Part shown: positions 26,917 to 35,156 of the stretch, piece after piece
Numbering within the stretch: position 1 is the stretch's first letter
How the letters are laid out: each line of letters opens with the position of its first letter
Source of the DNA: Allohoeflea poritis
GTDB taxonomy: Bacteria > Pseudomonadota > Alphaproteobacteria > Rhizobiales > Rhizobiaceae
Length of the DNA stretch: 64,000 nt
NCBI RefSeq assembly: GCF_027889715.1
Contig: NZ_JAPJZH010000007.1
Location: 62,001-126,000, forward strand
Reading direction: 5' to 3'
Notes under the pieces: generated by a model
Database searches by the model: none
The model's input: the letters and a program-made list of their open reading frames with translations, nothing else
Told to the model about the DNA's origin: nothing
Translations under genes and position numbers: made by a program

Positions 26917-28341
26917 TCAGTCTCGGGCCTTCATGGACTGAAAGGCGGTCAGGGCGCGCTCGCGCGAGGTCTTGAGGTCGACAATGGGCGCCGGATAGTC
27001 TTTGCCCAGGCGGATGCCGGCCTCATGGAGAACCGGTTGCGGCGCTTCCCACGGGCTGAAAAGGAATTTGTCGGGAAGCGCTGCGAGTTCGGGCACGAAG
27101 CGGCGCGTATAGGCGCCGCCGGGATCGAATTTCTGTCCCTGCGTCACCGGATTGAAAATACGGAAATAGGGCGCTGCGTCCGCGCCGCAACCGGCGATCC
27201 ACTGCCATCCGGCGCTGTTGTTGGCAAGATCGGCATCGACCAGACAGTCATAGAACCAGCGCTCGCCGCTATGCCAATGCTGCAGAAGGTTCTTGACCAG
27301 GAACGAGCCGACGATCATGCGCACCCGGTTGTGCATGTAGCCCGTCTCCCACAATTCGCGCATGCCGGCATCGACGATGGGAATGCCGGTCACACCGCGT
27401 TGCCAGGCCTTCAACGCATCGATGTCTTCAATCCAGGGAAAGGCGGAAAAGGAAGGTTGCAGATTGGTGTCCGGCAGGTCCGGGAAATGATAGAGCAGCG
27501 AATAGGAGAACTCCCGCCAGCCGAGTTCCGAGCGGAAATGGTCGCGGTCGGGATTGTCCGGGCCGGCTGACGCCGAATGCCACACTTGATTTGGCGAAAT
27601 CTCGCCGAAATGCAGATATGGCGACAGGCGCGAGACATTCGACCGTGCCGGAAAATCGCGACCTTCCTTGTAGCCGTCCAACCCTTCATCGAGAAACCGC
27701 CGAAGCCGCTCCCGCGCGCCCTCTTCACCCGCTGCCCAATGCGGGCTGAGTTTGCGGTCCCAGCGGATTTGCGGGAGCAGGTCCAGGCCCTCGAGCGTCA
27801 GCGAATGCGCATCCGCCACGGTTTCGAACGCTGGAGGCGCTCCAAGCGGGCGGCGTGGCGGCGCGGCTTGCAGGCAGCCCTTGCGAAAGAAGGGCGTGAA
27901 AACGCGGTACGGCGTGCCATCGCCCTTCAGAACCTGCCAGGGCTCCCACAGCAGCGAGCCGTTTTCGCTGTGGACCGGGACGCCCTTTTCCGTCAGCACT
28001 TTCTTGATCGCGCTGTCCCGCTGGATCCGCCAGGGCTCGTAGCAGCGGTTCCAGTAAACGCCGCTGACCGCATGACGCTCCACGAGGCGGTCAATGACTT
28101 CATCCGCCGGACCGCGAAAGAACTGCAGGCCACCGCCCAGTGCTTTATCGAGGCTCGCGAGCGAATGATGCAGCCACCAGCGGGAAGCGCCGCCCATTCG
28201 GTGCGGACCCGCGGTTTCATCATCGAGGATGTAGACGGGCAGGATACGGCCGGTCTCAGCGGCCCGGATCAAAGCGGGATTGTCGTTGAGGCGCAGATCC
28301 TGGCGAAACCAGACGATGGCAATGTCGGACGCCTTATCCAT
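26917..28341 (-). CDS. phrB: Deoxyribodipyrimidine photolyase
   Basis: The 474-residue flavoprotein repairs UV-induced cyclobutane pyrimidine dimers with blue light. The N-terminal antenna domain starts 'IAIVWFRQDLRLNDNPAL'. The FAD domain contains 'SRLSPYLHFGEISPNQVW', 'WREFSYSLLYHFPDL' and the signature 'MHNRVRMIVGSFLVKNLLQHW' with 'DADLANNSAGWQWIAGCGADAAPYFRIFNP'. The start ATG at 28341 overlaps the stop of the SDR gene by one base (TGATG), so translation is coupled. Sequence features fit class I enzymes. Confidence 0.96.
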   Translation of the reverse strand: MDKASDIAIVWFRQDLRLNDNPALIRAAETGRILPVYILDDETAGPHRMGGASRWWLHHSLASLDKALGGGLQFFRGPADEVIDRLVERHAVSGVYWNRCYEPWRIQRDSAIKKVLTEKGVPVHSENGSLLWEPWQVLKGDGTPYRVFTPFFRKGCLQAAPPRRPLGAPPAFETVADAHSLTLEGLDLLPQIRWDRKLSPHWAAGEEGARERLRRFLDEGLDGYKEGRDFPARSNVSRLSPYLHFGEISPNQVWHSASAGPDNPDRDHFRSELGWREFSYSLLYHFPDLPDTNLQPSFSAFPWIEDIDALKAWQRGVTGIPIVDAGMRELWETGYMHNRVRMIVGSFLVKNLLQHWHSGERWFYDCLVDADLANNSAGWQWIAGCGADAAPYFRIFNPVTQGQKFDPGGAYTRRFVPELAALPDKFLFSPWEAPQPVLHEAGIRLGKDYPAPIVDLKTSRERALTAFQSMKARD

Positions 28342-29075
28342 CAGGCCGGAATCCTCTTTCCATCCCAGGCAAAACAATGGCCGGTATCGTCAGGTGTCAG
28401 TCCCGCGACCACGTCGAGCAGTTTTCCGGCCGCATGATCGGCGGAAAACAAATTGCCGGGCTTTACGCCCGCCTGAAACGGCTTTGAAAGCCTGCTATCG
28501 ACGGTGCCGGGGTGCAGCCCGACGACAATCGACCGCGGATTGCGGCGCGTCAGCTCGATGCCTGCGTTCCTGATGATCATGTTGAGACCTGCCTTGGCCG
28601 CGCGGTAGCCATACCAGCCGCCGAGGCGGTTATCGCCGATGCTGCCGACACGTGCCGAGAGCGCGGCGAAGACCGCACGGCCATCGCGCCGCAGAAGCGG
28701 TGCGAAATGCTTGAGCGCCAATGCCGGGACGACTGCATTGGCAAAATAGAGCCTTTCAAGCCCAGCCGCGGAGATATCGCGCAGAGACTTTTCCGGCCGA
28801 AGCTGATCGTCATGCAGCAAGCCCGTGGCCACAAGGATCAGGTCGACCGGCCCGTCGGCCGCGATGCGCCCGGATATCGCCTGAAGCGACGCCTCATCAT
28901 CGAAGTCGGCCAAATGGCCTGCGGACCGACCATCGGCGGCGGCAACACCGTTGCGCGACACGAGTTGCAAATGCAGATTCGGGTCACCGTTGCGCAGGGC
29001 CCGCGCAAAGGCCGAACCGATCGCGCCGCCGGCTCCGATCACAACGGCATGTCTGGGCACATTTTCCTGTGGCAC
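28341..29075 (-). CDS. SDR-family NAD(P)-dependent oxidoreductase
   Basis: The protein has the SDR cofactor motif 'AVVIGAGGAIGSAFARAL', an NAG-equivalent 'LILVATGLLHDD', and the active-site Tyr-Lys as 'GGWYGYRAAKAGLNMIIR'. 'GLHPGTVDSRLSKPF' is typical of the C-factor-like SDR subgroup often found beside photolyase genes. No ATG begins the frame: candidates are TTG at 29096, GTG at 29075 (GAGG five bases upstream, chosen) and another GTG 15 bases on. The gene is coupled to phrB by a one-base overlap. The substrate is unknown. Confidence 0.85.
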   Translation of the reverse strand: MPQENVPRHAVVIGAGGAIGSAFARALRNGDPNLHLQLVSRNGVAAADGRSAGHLADFDDEASLQAISGRIAADGPVDLILVATGLLHDDQLRPEKSLRDISAAGLERLYFANAVVPALALKHFAPLLRRDGRAVFAALSARVGSIGDNRLGGWYGYRAAKAGLNMIIRNAGIELTRRNPRSIVVGLHPGTVDSRLSKPFQAGVKPGNLFSADHAAGKLLDVVAGLTPDDTGHCFAWDGKRIPA

Positions 29076-29147
29076 GTGTTCCTCACCGCTCAGCAAACCG
29101 GCATTGTGTTACGCTGCAAGCGGGAATTAGCGCCACTGGCGAGGCAA

Positions 29148-29897
29148 TCAAGGCATCACCTGAATGCGAGGCATGCCGAGACGGCCTATGCCGGGCAGCT
29201 TCAGCGCCGGCCGCAGGATATCGAGGCCGAGCGTCTGGCCGAATGCATGCAGCTCCAGCCCCTCGACCGTTGCAACGCCCGCACCGCCATAGCCGGCAAG
29301 GGAAAGCTGCCAGCCGGTTCCGGACGGCATCTTCATGAGCGAAAACCAGTGGGGTGCGTAGTCCTTCCCGATCGCAAGCGACGGAAGCGACACTTCGAGC
29401 TCCGGCACCTGCCGCGCGATGGTGGCGATGAAGGTGTTGGAATTCGGGCCTGGCCAAAGCACATAGCTGCCATGTTCCGCATGGGGGTAGTTCGCAACGG
29501 CCTCCTTGATATGCGGGATCATGGTAGCGGCGCCTGGACCGCGCGCCTCGAAGAGGATTTGCGGCGTGTTGCCGGCCCAGCGGCCGTCGGGCGGGCCGAT
29601 ACTCTCGCGCAATGCCCTGCCCCAGCCCATGACGTCATAGCGGACATAGTTCGCTGCGCCTTCTTCCTTGAAGGCAATCCATGAATGGACGCCGAAAATA
29701 CCGCGCCATCGATAAGCGCGCGCCGCGTAAACCTGAACGATGGCCGCGGAGACTTCGGATGGGTCCGGCGCCAGCCCGGCACTGGACCAGTCCGCCTGAC
29801 GCCAGTGCACATGCCCGTCCTGCACCGCATACAGCGCGGCCTGCGCTGCGAGCGGCAGGACGAATGCCAGAATGAGCACAATCATCGCCTTGATCAT
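29148..29897 (-). CDS. DUF3750 domain-containing exported protein
   Basis: The 249-residue product begins with a signal-like segment (MIKAMIVLILAFVLPLAAQA). The body has the DUF3750 pattern: 'VQVYAARAYRWRGIFGVHSWIAFKEEGA', 'YDVMGWGRALRESIGPPDGRWAGN' and 'YPHAEHGSYVLWPGPNSNTFIATIARQVPEL'. The family is of unknown function, probably periplasmic or membrane-attached. It is the first gene of a minus-strand run continuing with the SDR and photolyase genes. Confidence 0.85.
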   Translation of the reverse strand: MIKAMIVLILAFVLPLAAQAALYAVQDGHVHWRQADWSSAGLAPDPSEVSAAIVQVYAARAYRWRGIFGVHSWIAFKEEGAANYVRYDVMGWGRALRESIGPPDGRWAGNTPQILFEARGPGAATMIPHIKEAVANYPHAEHGSYVLWPGPNSNTFIATIARQVPELEVSLPSLAIGKDYAPHWFSLMKMPSGTGWQLSLAGYGGAGVATVEGLELHAFGQTLGLDILRPALKLPGIGRLGMPRIQVMP

Positions 29898-29974
29898 GCC
29901 GGCAGATTAAGCAACGAGGGAGCCCCGTTCAACACATGCCGGGCCGGCATTTGATCTTTTGCCGGATTGTGGAC

Positions 29975-30276
29975 TAGAGCAATTCTGAGTTAGATTGGGA
30001 CATTTGATGGCGGAAAATCGGTTCACTCGGCCAGGCGCGTCGCGCAGCGCGATGTGGGGCATCGGGCGAGTGGCGCAACGACGCCGATGGGCCGATTTTC
30101 CCCACCCTAGAGAGGATTATTGTATTGAAACTCAAAAATGAATGGGCCGGGCGATTTTGGCCCCTGGCGTTGTTGACTCGCGCTTGTGGTGGGTTGGCAC
30201 CACGGCGCGCAACCTGCCTAGCCAGAGACCAAAATCGCCACGGTCAAATGATCCAATTTAACTCAGAATTGCTCTA
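29975..30276. mobile_element. MITE-like repeat, copy 2 (302 bp, TA ends)
   Basis: This copy is collinear with the one at 24245-24547, with one single-base gap and scattered substitutions. Terminal inverted repeats again start GAGCAATTCTGAGTTA and are bounded by TA dinucleotides. It fills most of the 405-bp gap between the DUF3750 gene and the DeoR gene, ending 26 bases before the DeoR start codon. No ORF is recognised within it. Confidence 0.8.
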
Positions 30277-30302
30277 ATAGAGCCGGACTGGAGGGAGGGA
30301 TC

Positions 30303-31070
30303 ATGGCGCAGCCGCTGCAGCCCCGGCAGATCGACATTCTGGACATTGCCCGCAAGGAAGGCCGGGTCGAGGTGGACAGCCTTGCCGCGCATTTCGCGGT
30401 CACGCCTCAGACAATCCGCAAGGATCTCAACGAGCTCTGCGACCTGGAAAAACTCCAGCGGGTGCATGGCGGCGCGGTGTATCCTTCGAACACCGCCAAT
30501 CTTGCCTATCAGGCGCGCCGGGACATGGCCTCGGAGGGCAAGGCGCGTATTGCCGAGGCGGCCGCAGCCGTCGTTCCCGACAATTCATCACTCATCCTCA
30601 ATATCGGCACGACGACCGAACAGGTCGCCCACGCGCTCAGCCGCCACAGCGGCCTGATGGTGATCACCAACAATCTGAATGTCGCCTTCATCCTGTCAGA
30701 TACCGAGGATGCGGAGGTGGTGATCACCGGCGGCATGGTCCGCAAGAGCGATCGCGGCATCATCGGCGCGGCCGCGGTCGACCTCATAAGGCAATTCAAG
30801 GTGGACTTCGCCATCATCGGTGCCTCGGCGATCGACGAGGACGGCGAGTTGCTCGATTTCGACTACCGCGAAGTGCGTGTTGCGCAGGCGATCATCGAAC
30901 AGGCGCGCCGGAAAATCCTCGTCGCCGACCACATGAAGTTCCAGCGCCGGGCGCCGGTGCAGATCGGCAGCCTCAGGGATATCGACTACTTCGTCACAGA
31001 TGCCCCGCCACCCAAGCCCATTGCGCAGCTTTGCCAGGAGGCACGGGTGGAGCTGATTGTCGCGGAGTGA
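30303..31070 (+). CDS. DeoR/GlpR-family transcriptional regulator
   Basis: The 255-residue protein has the N-terminal DeoR helix-turn-helix ('RQIDILDIARKEGRVEVDSLAAHFAVTPQTIRKDLNELC', then 'LQRVHGGAVYP') and a sugar-phosphate-binding C-terminal domain ('LILNIGTTTEQVAHAL', 'VVITGGMVRKSDRGIIGAAA', 'FAIIGASAIDEDGELLDFD'). It is close to GlpR-type repressors. No sugar operon is adjacent: the next gene is convergent, and upstream lies a MITE-like repeat that has probably replaced or split the native promoter. A strong GGAGGGAGGG precedes the ATG. Confidence 0.93.
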   Translation: MAQPLQPRQIDILDIARKEGRVEVDSLAAHFAVTPQTIRKDLNELCDLEKLQRVHGGAVYPSNTANLAYQARRDMASEGKARIAEAAAAVVPDNSSLILNIGTTTEQVAHALSRHSGLMVITNNLNVAFILSDTEDAEVVITGGMVRKSDRGIIGAAAVDLIRQFKVDFAIIGASAIDEDGELLDFDYREVRVAQAIIEQARRKILVADHMKFQRRAPVQIGSLRDIDYFVTDAPPPKPIAQLCQEARVELIVAE

Positions 31071-31083
31071 GACCCGTTCCAGA

Positions 31084-33543
31084 CTAAACAATCAATTCGT
31101 CAGTCCTACCTTCGTCATACCCGAAGGCTATGAAATGCCAGGCAGCAGCCTCTGTGTTGTCGCCGAACGCCGCCTGCAGATCTGAATAGTTTGCAAGATA
31201 TTGCTCTGCGTCGAAGGTGATGGATCTACCCTCGTCGAATCCGCTTTCAAGAAAATGGTTTACGCCAGCGGCGGCATTCTCGCCAAAGGCGCTGATAAGG
31301 TCGTCATATGACGCGATGTATTTGAAACCGTTAAAGGCATCCCGGTCGCGGCCTTCCGCAAAGCCAGTCGTAATAAAGTGATTCGTTGCGGCCTCGAGAT
31401 CGGAACCGTAAATCGACCGCAAATCATCATATGCCCCCAGATACAGTCGGGCATCAAAAGGATCCGTCGACCGGCCCTCGCCCATGCCGTTGACAATGAA
31501 ATGGTGTGCACCTGCCTCGGAATTGGCGCCGAATGCCTGGATCAGGTCATCATAGCTGGCGATGTAGTCCAGGCCGTCAAACAGTACCGAACGCCCCTGA
31601 TCAAATCCGGTTTCAAGAAAATGGGTAACGCCTGCTGCAGCATCCTCGCCAATGCCGACGATAAGGTCACTGTATGAAGCGATATATTCGTAACCGTTGA
31701 AGGCATCACGGCTGCGGCCTTCCGCGAAGCCGGTCGTTATAAAGTGCGTCGTTGCGGCCTCGAGATCGGAGCCATAAATCGATCGCAAATCATCATATGC
31801 CCCCAGATACAATCTGGCGTCAAAAGGATCCGTCGACCGGCCTTCGCCCATGCCGTTGACAATGAAATGGTGTGCACCTGCCTCGGAGTTGGCACCGAAA
31901 GCCTGGATCAGATCATCATAGCCGGCGATGTAGTCCAGGCCGTCAAACGATATCGAGCGCCCCTCATCAAAGCCGTTTTCCATAAAATGGTTTATACCAG
32001 CAGCGGCATTCTCACCAAAAGCGGCAATAAGATCACCGTATGAAGCGATATATTCGTAACCGTTGAAGGCATCCCGGCTGCGGCCTTCCGCGAAGCCGGT
32101 CGTTATAAAGTGCGTCGTTGCGGCCTCGAGATCGGAACCATAAATCGACCGCAAATCGTCATATGCCCCCAGATACAGGCGGGCGTCGAAAAGATCGACC
32201 GTACGACCCTCGCCATATCCGTTGCTCAGATAGTGCTCAAAGCCAGTCTGCGCATCCGCACCGAACGCCGCTATCAGGTCCCCATAGGACGCTATATATG
32301 CGAGTCCGTCGAATTTCGCTGCCGATTCGGTTCCGACTGTCTGATCTGCGAACTGGATTTGCTCGAAATCAAGGAGCTGGTCAATGCCGTCACCGTTCCC
32401 GGTCAAAACAGCAACGATGCCGCCAAACTCCACAAGCGTATATTCGGTCAGAGCACCACTAAACACCGCCGTGTCAGTACCGCCATTGCCGTCGAGAATA
32501 TTGTTCAGGTTATTGCCCCGAATCGTATCATTCCCGCTTCCGCCGATGGCGTTTTCGATCCAGGTGTTGTGGGCGATGCCGAGATTGTTGGTCATGGTAT
32601 TCGACACACCGCCGACAGACGAGTAGCTGCCGGGCGTCAGGTCGATGATGGCGCGCTGGGAAAAGCCGGAAAGATCGAGCGTGTCGATGCCGCCGGTGTC
32701 GTAGATCGTCAGGACCGGGGCGCTGTTTTGCGAAAAGTCGAATATCTCCTTGCCGGCATTCGAGTTGAAGCCGTAGGTGGTATCGCCGGTGCGTGTGGTC
32801 GTGTCGGCGCCATAGATCGACTGGATCGTCAATATGTCATGCACCATCGGTGTCTGAGCATATTTCCACCCCGTTCCGCCATTGTTGTCCGCGCCGGTAT
32901 GCGAGGCGCTGAAATAGGACATGACGGACCACTGGCGGGTGTCCTGCGCATATTCCGCATCATTCGCGTAACTGGGCGCGCCGCCATTATAGGCGCCCGG
33001 ATGGCTGAGGCCCAACGCGTGGCCCACCTCGTGGATGATGGTGAGCCAGTAGTAGTCTCCGTAATCGGGAGCATAGAGGCCTGAATAGGTCGGCGCGTTC
33101 AGCCAGACCGATCCGCCAATATCGTAATATTCGTTGGGATAGTAGGCATGCGCATAGGAGATATTGGTGTTCGTATTGCCGAAATTGACATCGGCGCTGG
33201 CTGGATTTGATCCGGTCTCGACAAGGTCGACCGCAATCAGTTCGTCCCACAGCTCCATGATCTCTCGGGTGGCGGCCTTCTGCTGGGCATTGAAGGCGAC
33301 AAAGCCGGTCTGCTCGCCATTGGCCCATGACGGGCCGCTATTCAGGAAACCGTAGGAAATCTGACTCCCGGACCATTTGTATCCGGAGTCGATCTGGTTG
33401 ATGACTTGAGCATCCGTGAAAGTCGGCGCAGATTGCGGGTCCAGGCTGCCGGCCGTCTCCGTCACGTCGACGGCCTCGAACTCAAAATCTCCCGAGCACA
33501 TGGGACATGCACAATGTCCGATCAGCTGGTGTTGTAGGCTCAT
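31084..33543 (-). CDS. Serralysin-like M10 metalloprotease with RTX motif and ten C-terminal repeats
   Basis: The 819-residue protein has the zinc site HEVGHALGLSH at 171-181 and the Met-turn SVMSY at 206-210, followed by a short RTX calcium-binding stretch ('GGSGNDTIRGN', about 334-358). From residue 411 to 813 it holds ten repeats of about 41 residues with the pattern 'YIASYxDLIxAFG...HFxxxGxxEGRS'. Repeats 2-4, 5-7 and 8-10 form a 122-residue higher-order unit. There is no Sec signal, as expected for type I secretion, and the ATPase and adaptor genes lie directly upstream. The N-terminal CACPMC cluster is of unknown use. Extracellular proteolysis or surface attachment is inferred. Confidence 0.92.
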   Translation of the reverse strand: MSLQHQLIGHCACPMCSGDFEFEAVDVTETAGSLDPQSAPTFTDAQVINQIDSGYKWSGSQISYGFLNSGPSWANGEQTGFVAFNAQQKAATREIMELWDELIAVDLVETGSNPASADVNFGNTNTNISYAHAYYPNEYYDIGGSVWLNAPTYSGLYAPDYGDYYWLTIIHEVGHALGLSHPGAYNGGAPSYANDAEYAQDTRQWSVMSYFSASHTGADNNGGTGWKYAQTPMVHDILTIQSIYGADTTTRTGDTTYGFNSNAGKEIFDFSQNSAPVLTIYDTGGIDTLDLSGFSQRAIIDLTPGSYSSVGGVSNTMTNNLGIAHNTWIENAIGGSGNDTIRGNNLNNILDGNGGTDTAVFSGALTEYTLVEFGGIVAVLTGNGDGIDQLLDFEQIQFADQTVGTESAAKFDGLAYIASYGDLIAAFGADAQTGFEHYLSNGYGEGRTVDLFDARLYLGAYDDLRSIYGSDLEAATTHFITTGFAEGRSRDAFNGYEYIASYGDLIAAFGENAAAGINHFMENGFDEGRSISFDGLDYIAGYDDLIQAFGANSEAGAHHFIVNGMGEGRSTDPFDARLYLGAYDDLRSIYGSDLEAATTHFITTGFAEGRSRDAFNGYEYIASYSDLIVGIGEDAAAGVTHFLETGFDQGRSVLFDGLDYIASYDDLIQAFGANSEAGAHHFIVNGMGEGRSTDPFDARLYLGAYDDLRSIYGSDLEAATNHFITTGFAEGRDRDAFNGFKYIASYDDLISAFGENAAAGVNHFLESGFDEGRSITFDAEQYLANYSDLQAAFGDNTEAAAWHFIAFGYDEGRTDELIV
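31105..32313. repeat. Intragenic 366-bp higher-order tandem repeat in the protease gene
   Basis: DNA coding for protease residues 411-813 repeats with a period of 366 bp (122 codons), each unit made of three related 41-codon modules. Long near-identical blocks recur at a 366-bp offset, which is evidence of recent duplication or gene conversion within the gene. This is the strongest internal DNA repetition in the window. Confidence 0.88.
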
Positions 33544-33845
33544 CCGGATGCTCTCCCATCAAGCGCAAGGCAATCAAAACCACTCCCGCGCCGGTAACCG
33601 GCACGGCTTCATACTTCCCTCTCACGAAAACGAATCCCCGCGCTCATACTAGCGCATTGCGCCTGAAACAGTCGTTAACCAGTTTCTCAAAAAGGGGCCG
33701 ACCGAATTAACAGATTGTTATCCGTGAGCCTGTCGCCAGGAAACGGATCAGATTAACATATCGATCAATAACCTGCTGTTATTGTGGCATAAATTGGAAC
33801 GGAACCGGAAACCATCCCGTGTTCATCTTCTCCATTTAAGCCAAC
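33544..33845. promoter_or_regulatory. Protease promoter region with two inverted repeats
   Basis: This 302-bp AT-rich gap separates the adaptor stop from the protease start, so the protease probably has its own promoter. It holds TAACA-GAT-TGTTA at 33708-33720 and AATAAC-CTGCT-GTTATT at 33767-33783. These related dyads, about 60 bp apart, could bind the same dimeric regulator. No gene is seen. Confidence 0.4.
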
Positions 33846-35156
33846 TCACGTTTCGCGAAAGGCCTTCATGATGGAGGTGGAGAACGGCTTCAGCAGATAG
33901 TCGAGCGGCGTGCGCTCTCCGGTGCTTATGAACGCTTCCGCCGGCATGCCGGGAAGAAGAACGAGATCGGCGTCCAGTTTGGCAAGTTCCGTATCCGGAA
34001 TCTCCAGCGCTACGGAAAAATAGGGCACGTTGGTCGCCTGATCCACAAGCTGCGCTGCGGACATGTGCACGACATGCGCGCTCAGGACCGGCGTCGTCCG
34101 CGCATCAAACGCCGAAAGATTGACGGTCGCGCTTTGACCGACATAAACGAGATCGATATCGGTCGTCCTTACCCGCGCCTCGACGATCAGGCGATCCTTG
34201 TCCGGTATGATCTGCATTATCGGTGCTGCCGGAGAAACCACGCCTCCGACGGTATGGACCGACGTGTCGTGAATGCGACCCGAAACAGGTGCAACGACAA
34301 GGGTCCGGACCAGTTGGTCTTCCAGTGCCGATCTTTGCTCCCTCAGCTCGGCGATCTTGTTCGTGACCTCACGCAGTTCCGACTGTACTTCCTCGCGGAA
34401 ATCGACATCGATCTGAAGAACTTGAAGTTCGGTTTCGTTGATCTGGCTTCGCACGCGCGCAATCGTATTCTGCAACTGACCGTGCTCACCCGCCAGGTCG
34501 GCGTGCCGTCCGTAGAGCTGATCCATCGTGTCCTGCGAGACGATGCCCGATTCCGCAGCCGGTTCCTTGCGCGTGATGTTTGCCGACAGAATATCGATCT
34601 GCCTGGTATTTGAAGCAACCTGTGCTTCCAGCCCGCGGATCTGTTTCTCCAGCTGCAGTATCTTCTCGCGCATCACCTTTTTCTGGCCTTCGCGGGTGGC
34701 CCGACGCGAATTGAACAAACCTGCCTTGCTTTCGATGATGCGGCTGACAAAGAGCGGATTGTTTGCCCGGTGCAATTCGTCGGGGAACAAGATTATGTCA
34801 GCGCCATACTGCTCCGCTTCCAGCCTTGCCTTGCGCGCGATCAGTTCGAAAAGGCTGTTGTTGACAATGTTCAGGCTCGCTTCTACCGCCGTCTCGTCTA
34901 TGCGCAGCAGCGGTGCACCGGCGCTGACCACATCACCGTCGCGGACATAGATCTCGCTGACGATCCCGCCGTCGAGATGCTGAACGGTCTTGACCTTCGT
35001 CTCCACGCCAATCGAACCGGAGGCGATAACCGCGCCCGAAATCCTGGCGAACGTCGCCCAGGCACCGCCGGCACCGAATACGCCGGCAATGACCAGCATC
35101 CCGAACAATATCCAGGGTCTGATGCTAAGGTTGTTCCTGCCGTTCGTCCTAGTCAT
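33846..35156 (-). CDS. Type I secretion periplasmic adaptor (HlyD/PrtE family)
   Basis: The 436-residue membrane fusion protein has one N-terminal transmembrane helix ('IRPWILFGMLVIAGVFGAGGAWA'), a biotinyl-lipoyl-like segment ('VQHLDGGIVSEIYVRDGDVVSAGAPLLRID'), a long coiled coil (about residues 100-270) and the C-terminal 'VVAPVSGRIHDTSVHTVGGVVSPAAPIMQI'. It bridges the inner-membrane ATPase to an outer-membrane TolC partner. The start at 35156 overlaps the ATPase stop by eight bases (ATGACTAG). No TolC-type gene is in the window, so it must be encoded elsewhere. Confidence 0.95.
   Translation of the reverse strand: MTRTNGRNNLSIRPWILFGMLVIAGVFGAGGAWATFARISGAVIASGSIGVETKVKTVQHLDGGIVSEIYVRDGDVVSAGAPLLRIDETAVEASLNIVNNSLFELIARKARLEAEQYGADIILFPDELHRANNPLFVSRIIESKAGLFNSRRATREGQKKVMREKILQLEKQIRGLEAQVASNTRQIDILSANITRKEPAAESGIVSQDTMDQLYGRHADLAGEHGQLQNTIARVRSQINETELQVLQIDVDFREEVQSELREVTNKIAELREQRSALEDQLVRTLVVAPVSGRIHDTSVHTVGGVVSPAAPIMQIIPDKDRLIVEARVRTTDIDLVYVGQSATVNLSAFDARTTPVLSAHVVHMSAAQLVDQATNVPYFSVALEIPDTELAKLDADLVLLPGMPAEAFISTGERTPLDYLLKPFSTSIMKAFRET

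Noticed and set aside
31105-32313. CRISPR array
   Set aside because: The repeats are in-frame coding modules of a protease, with no constant short repeat and unique spacers, and no cas genes.
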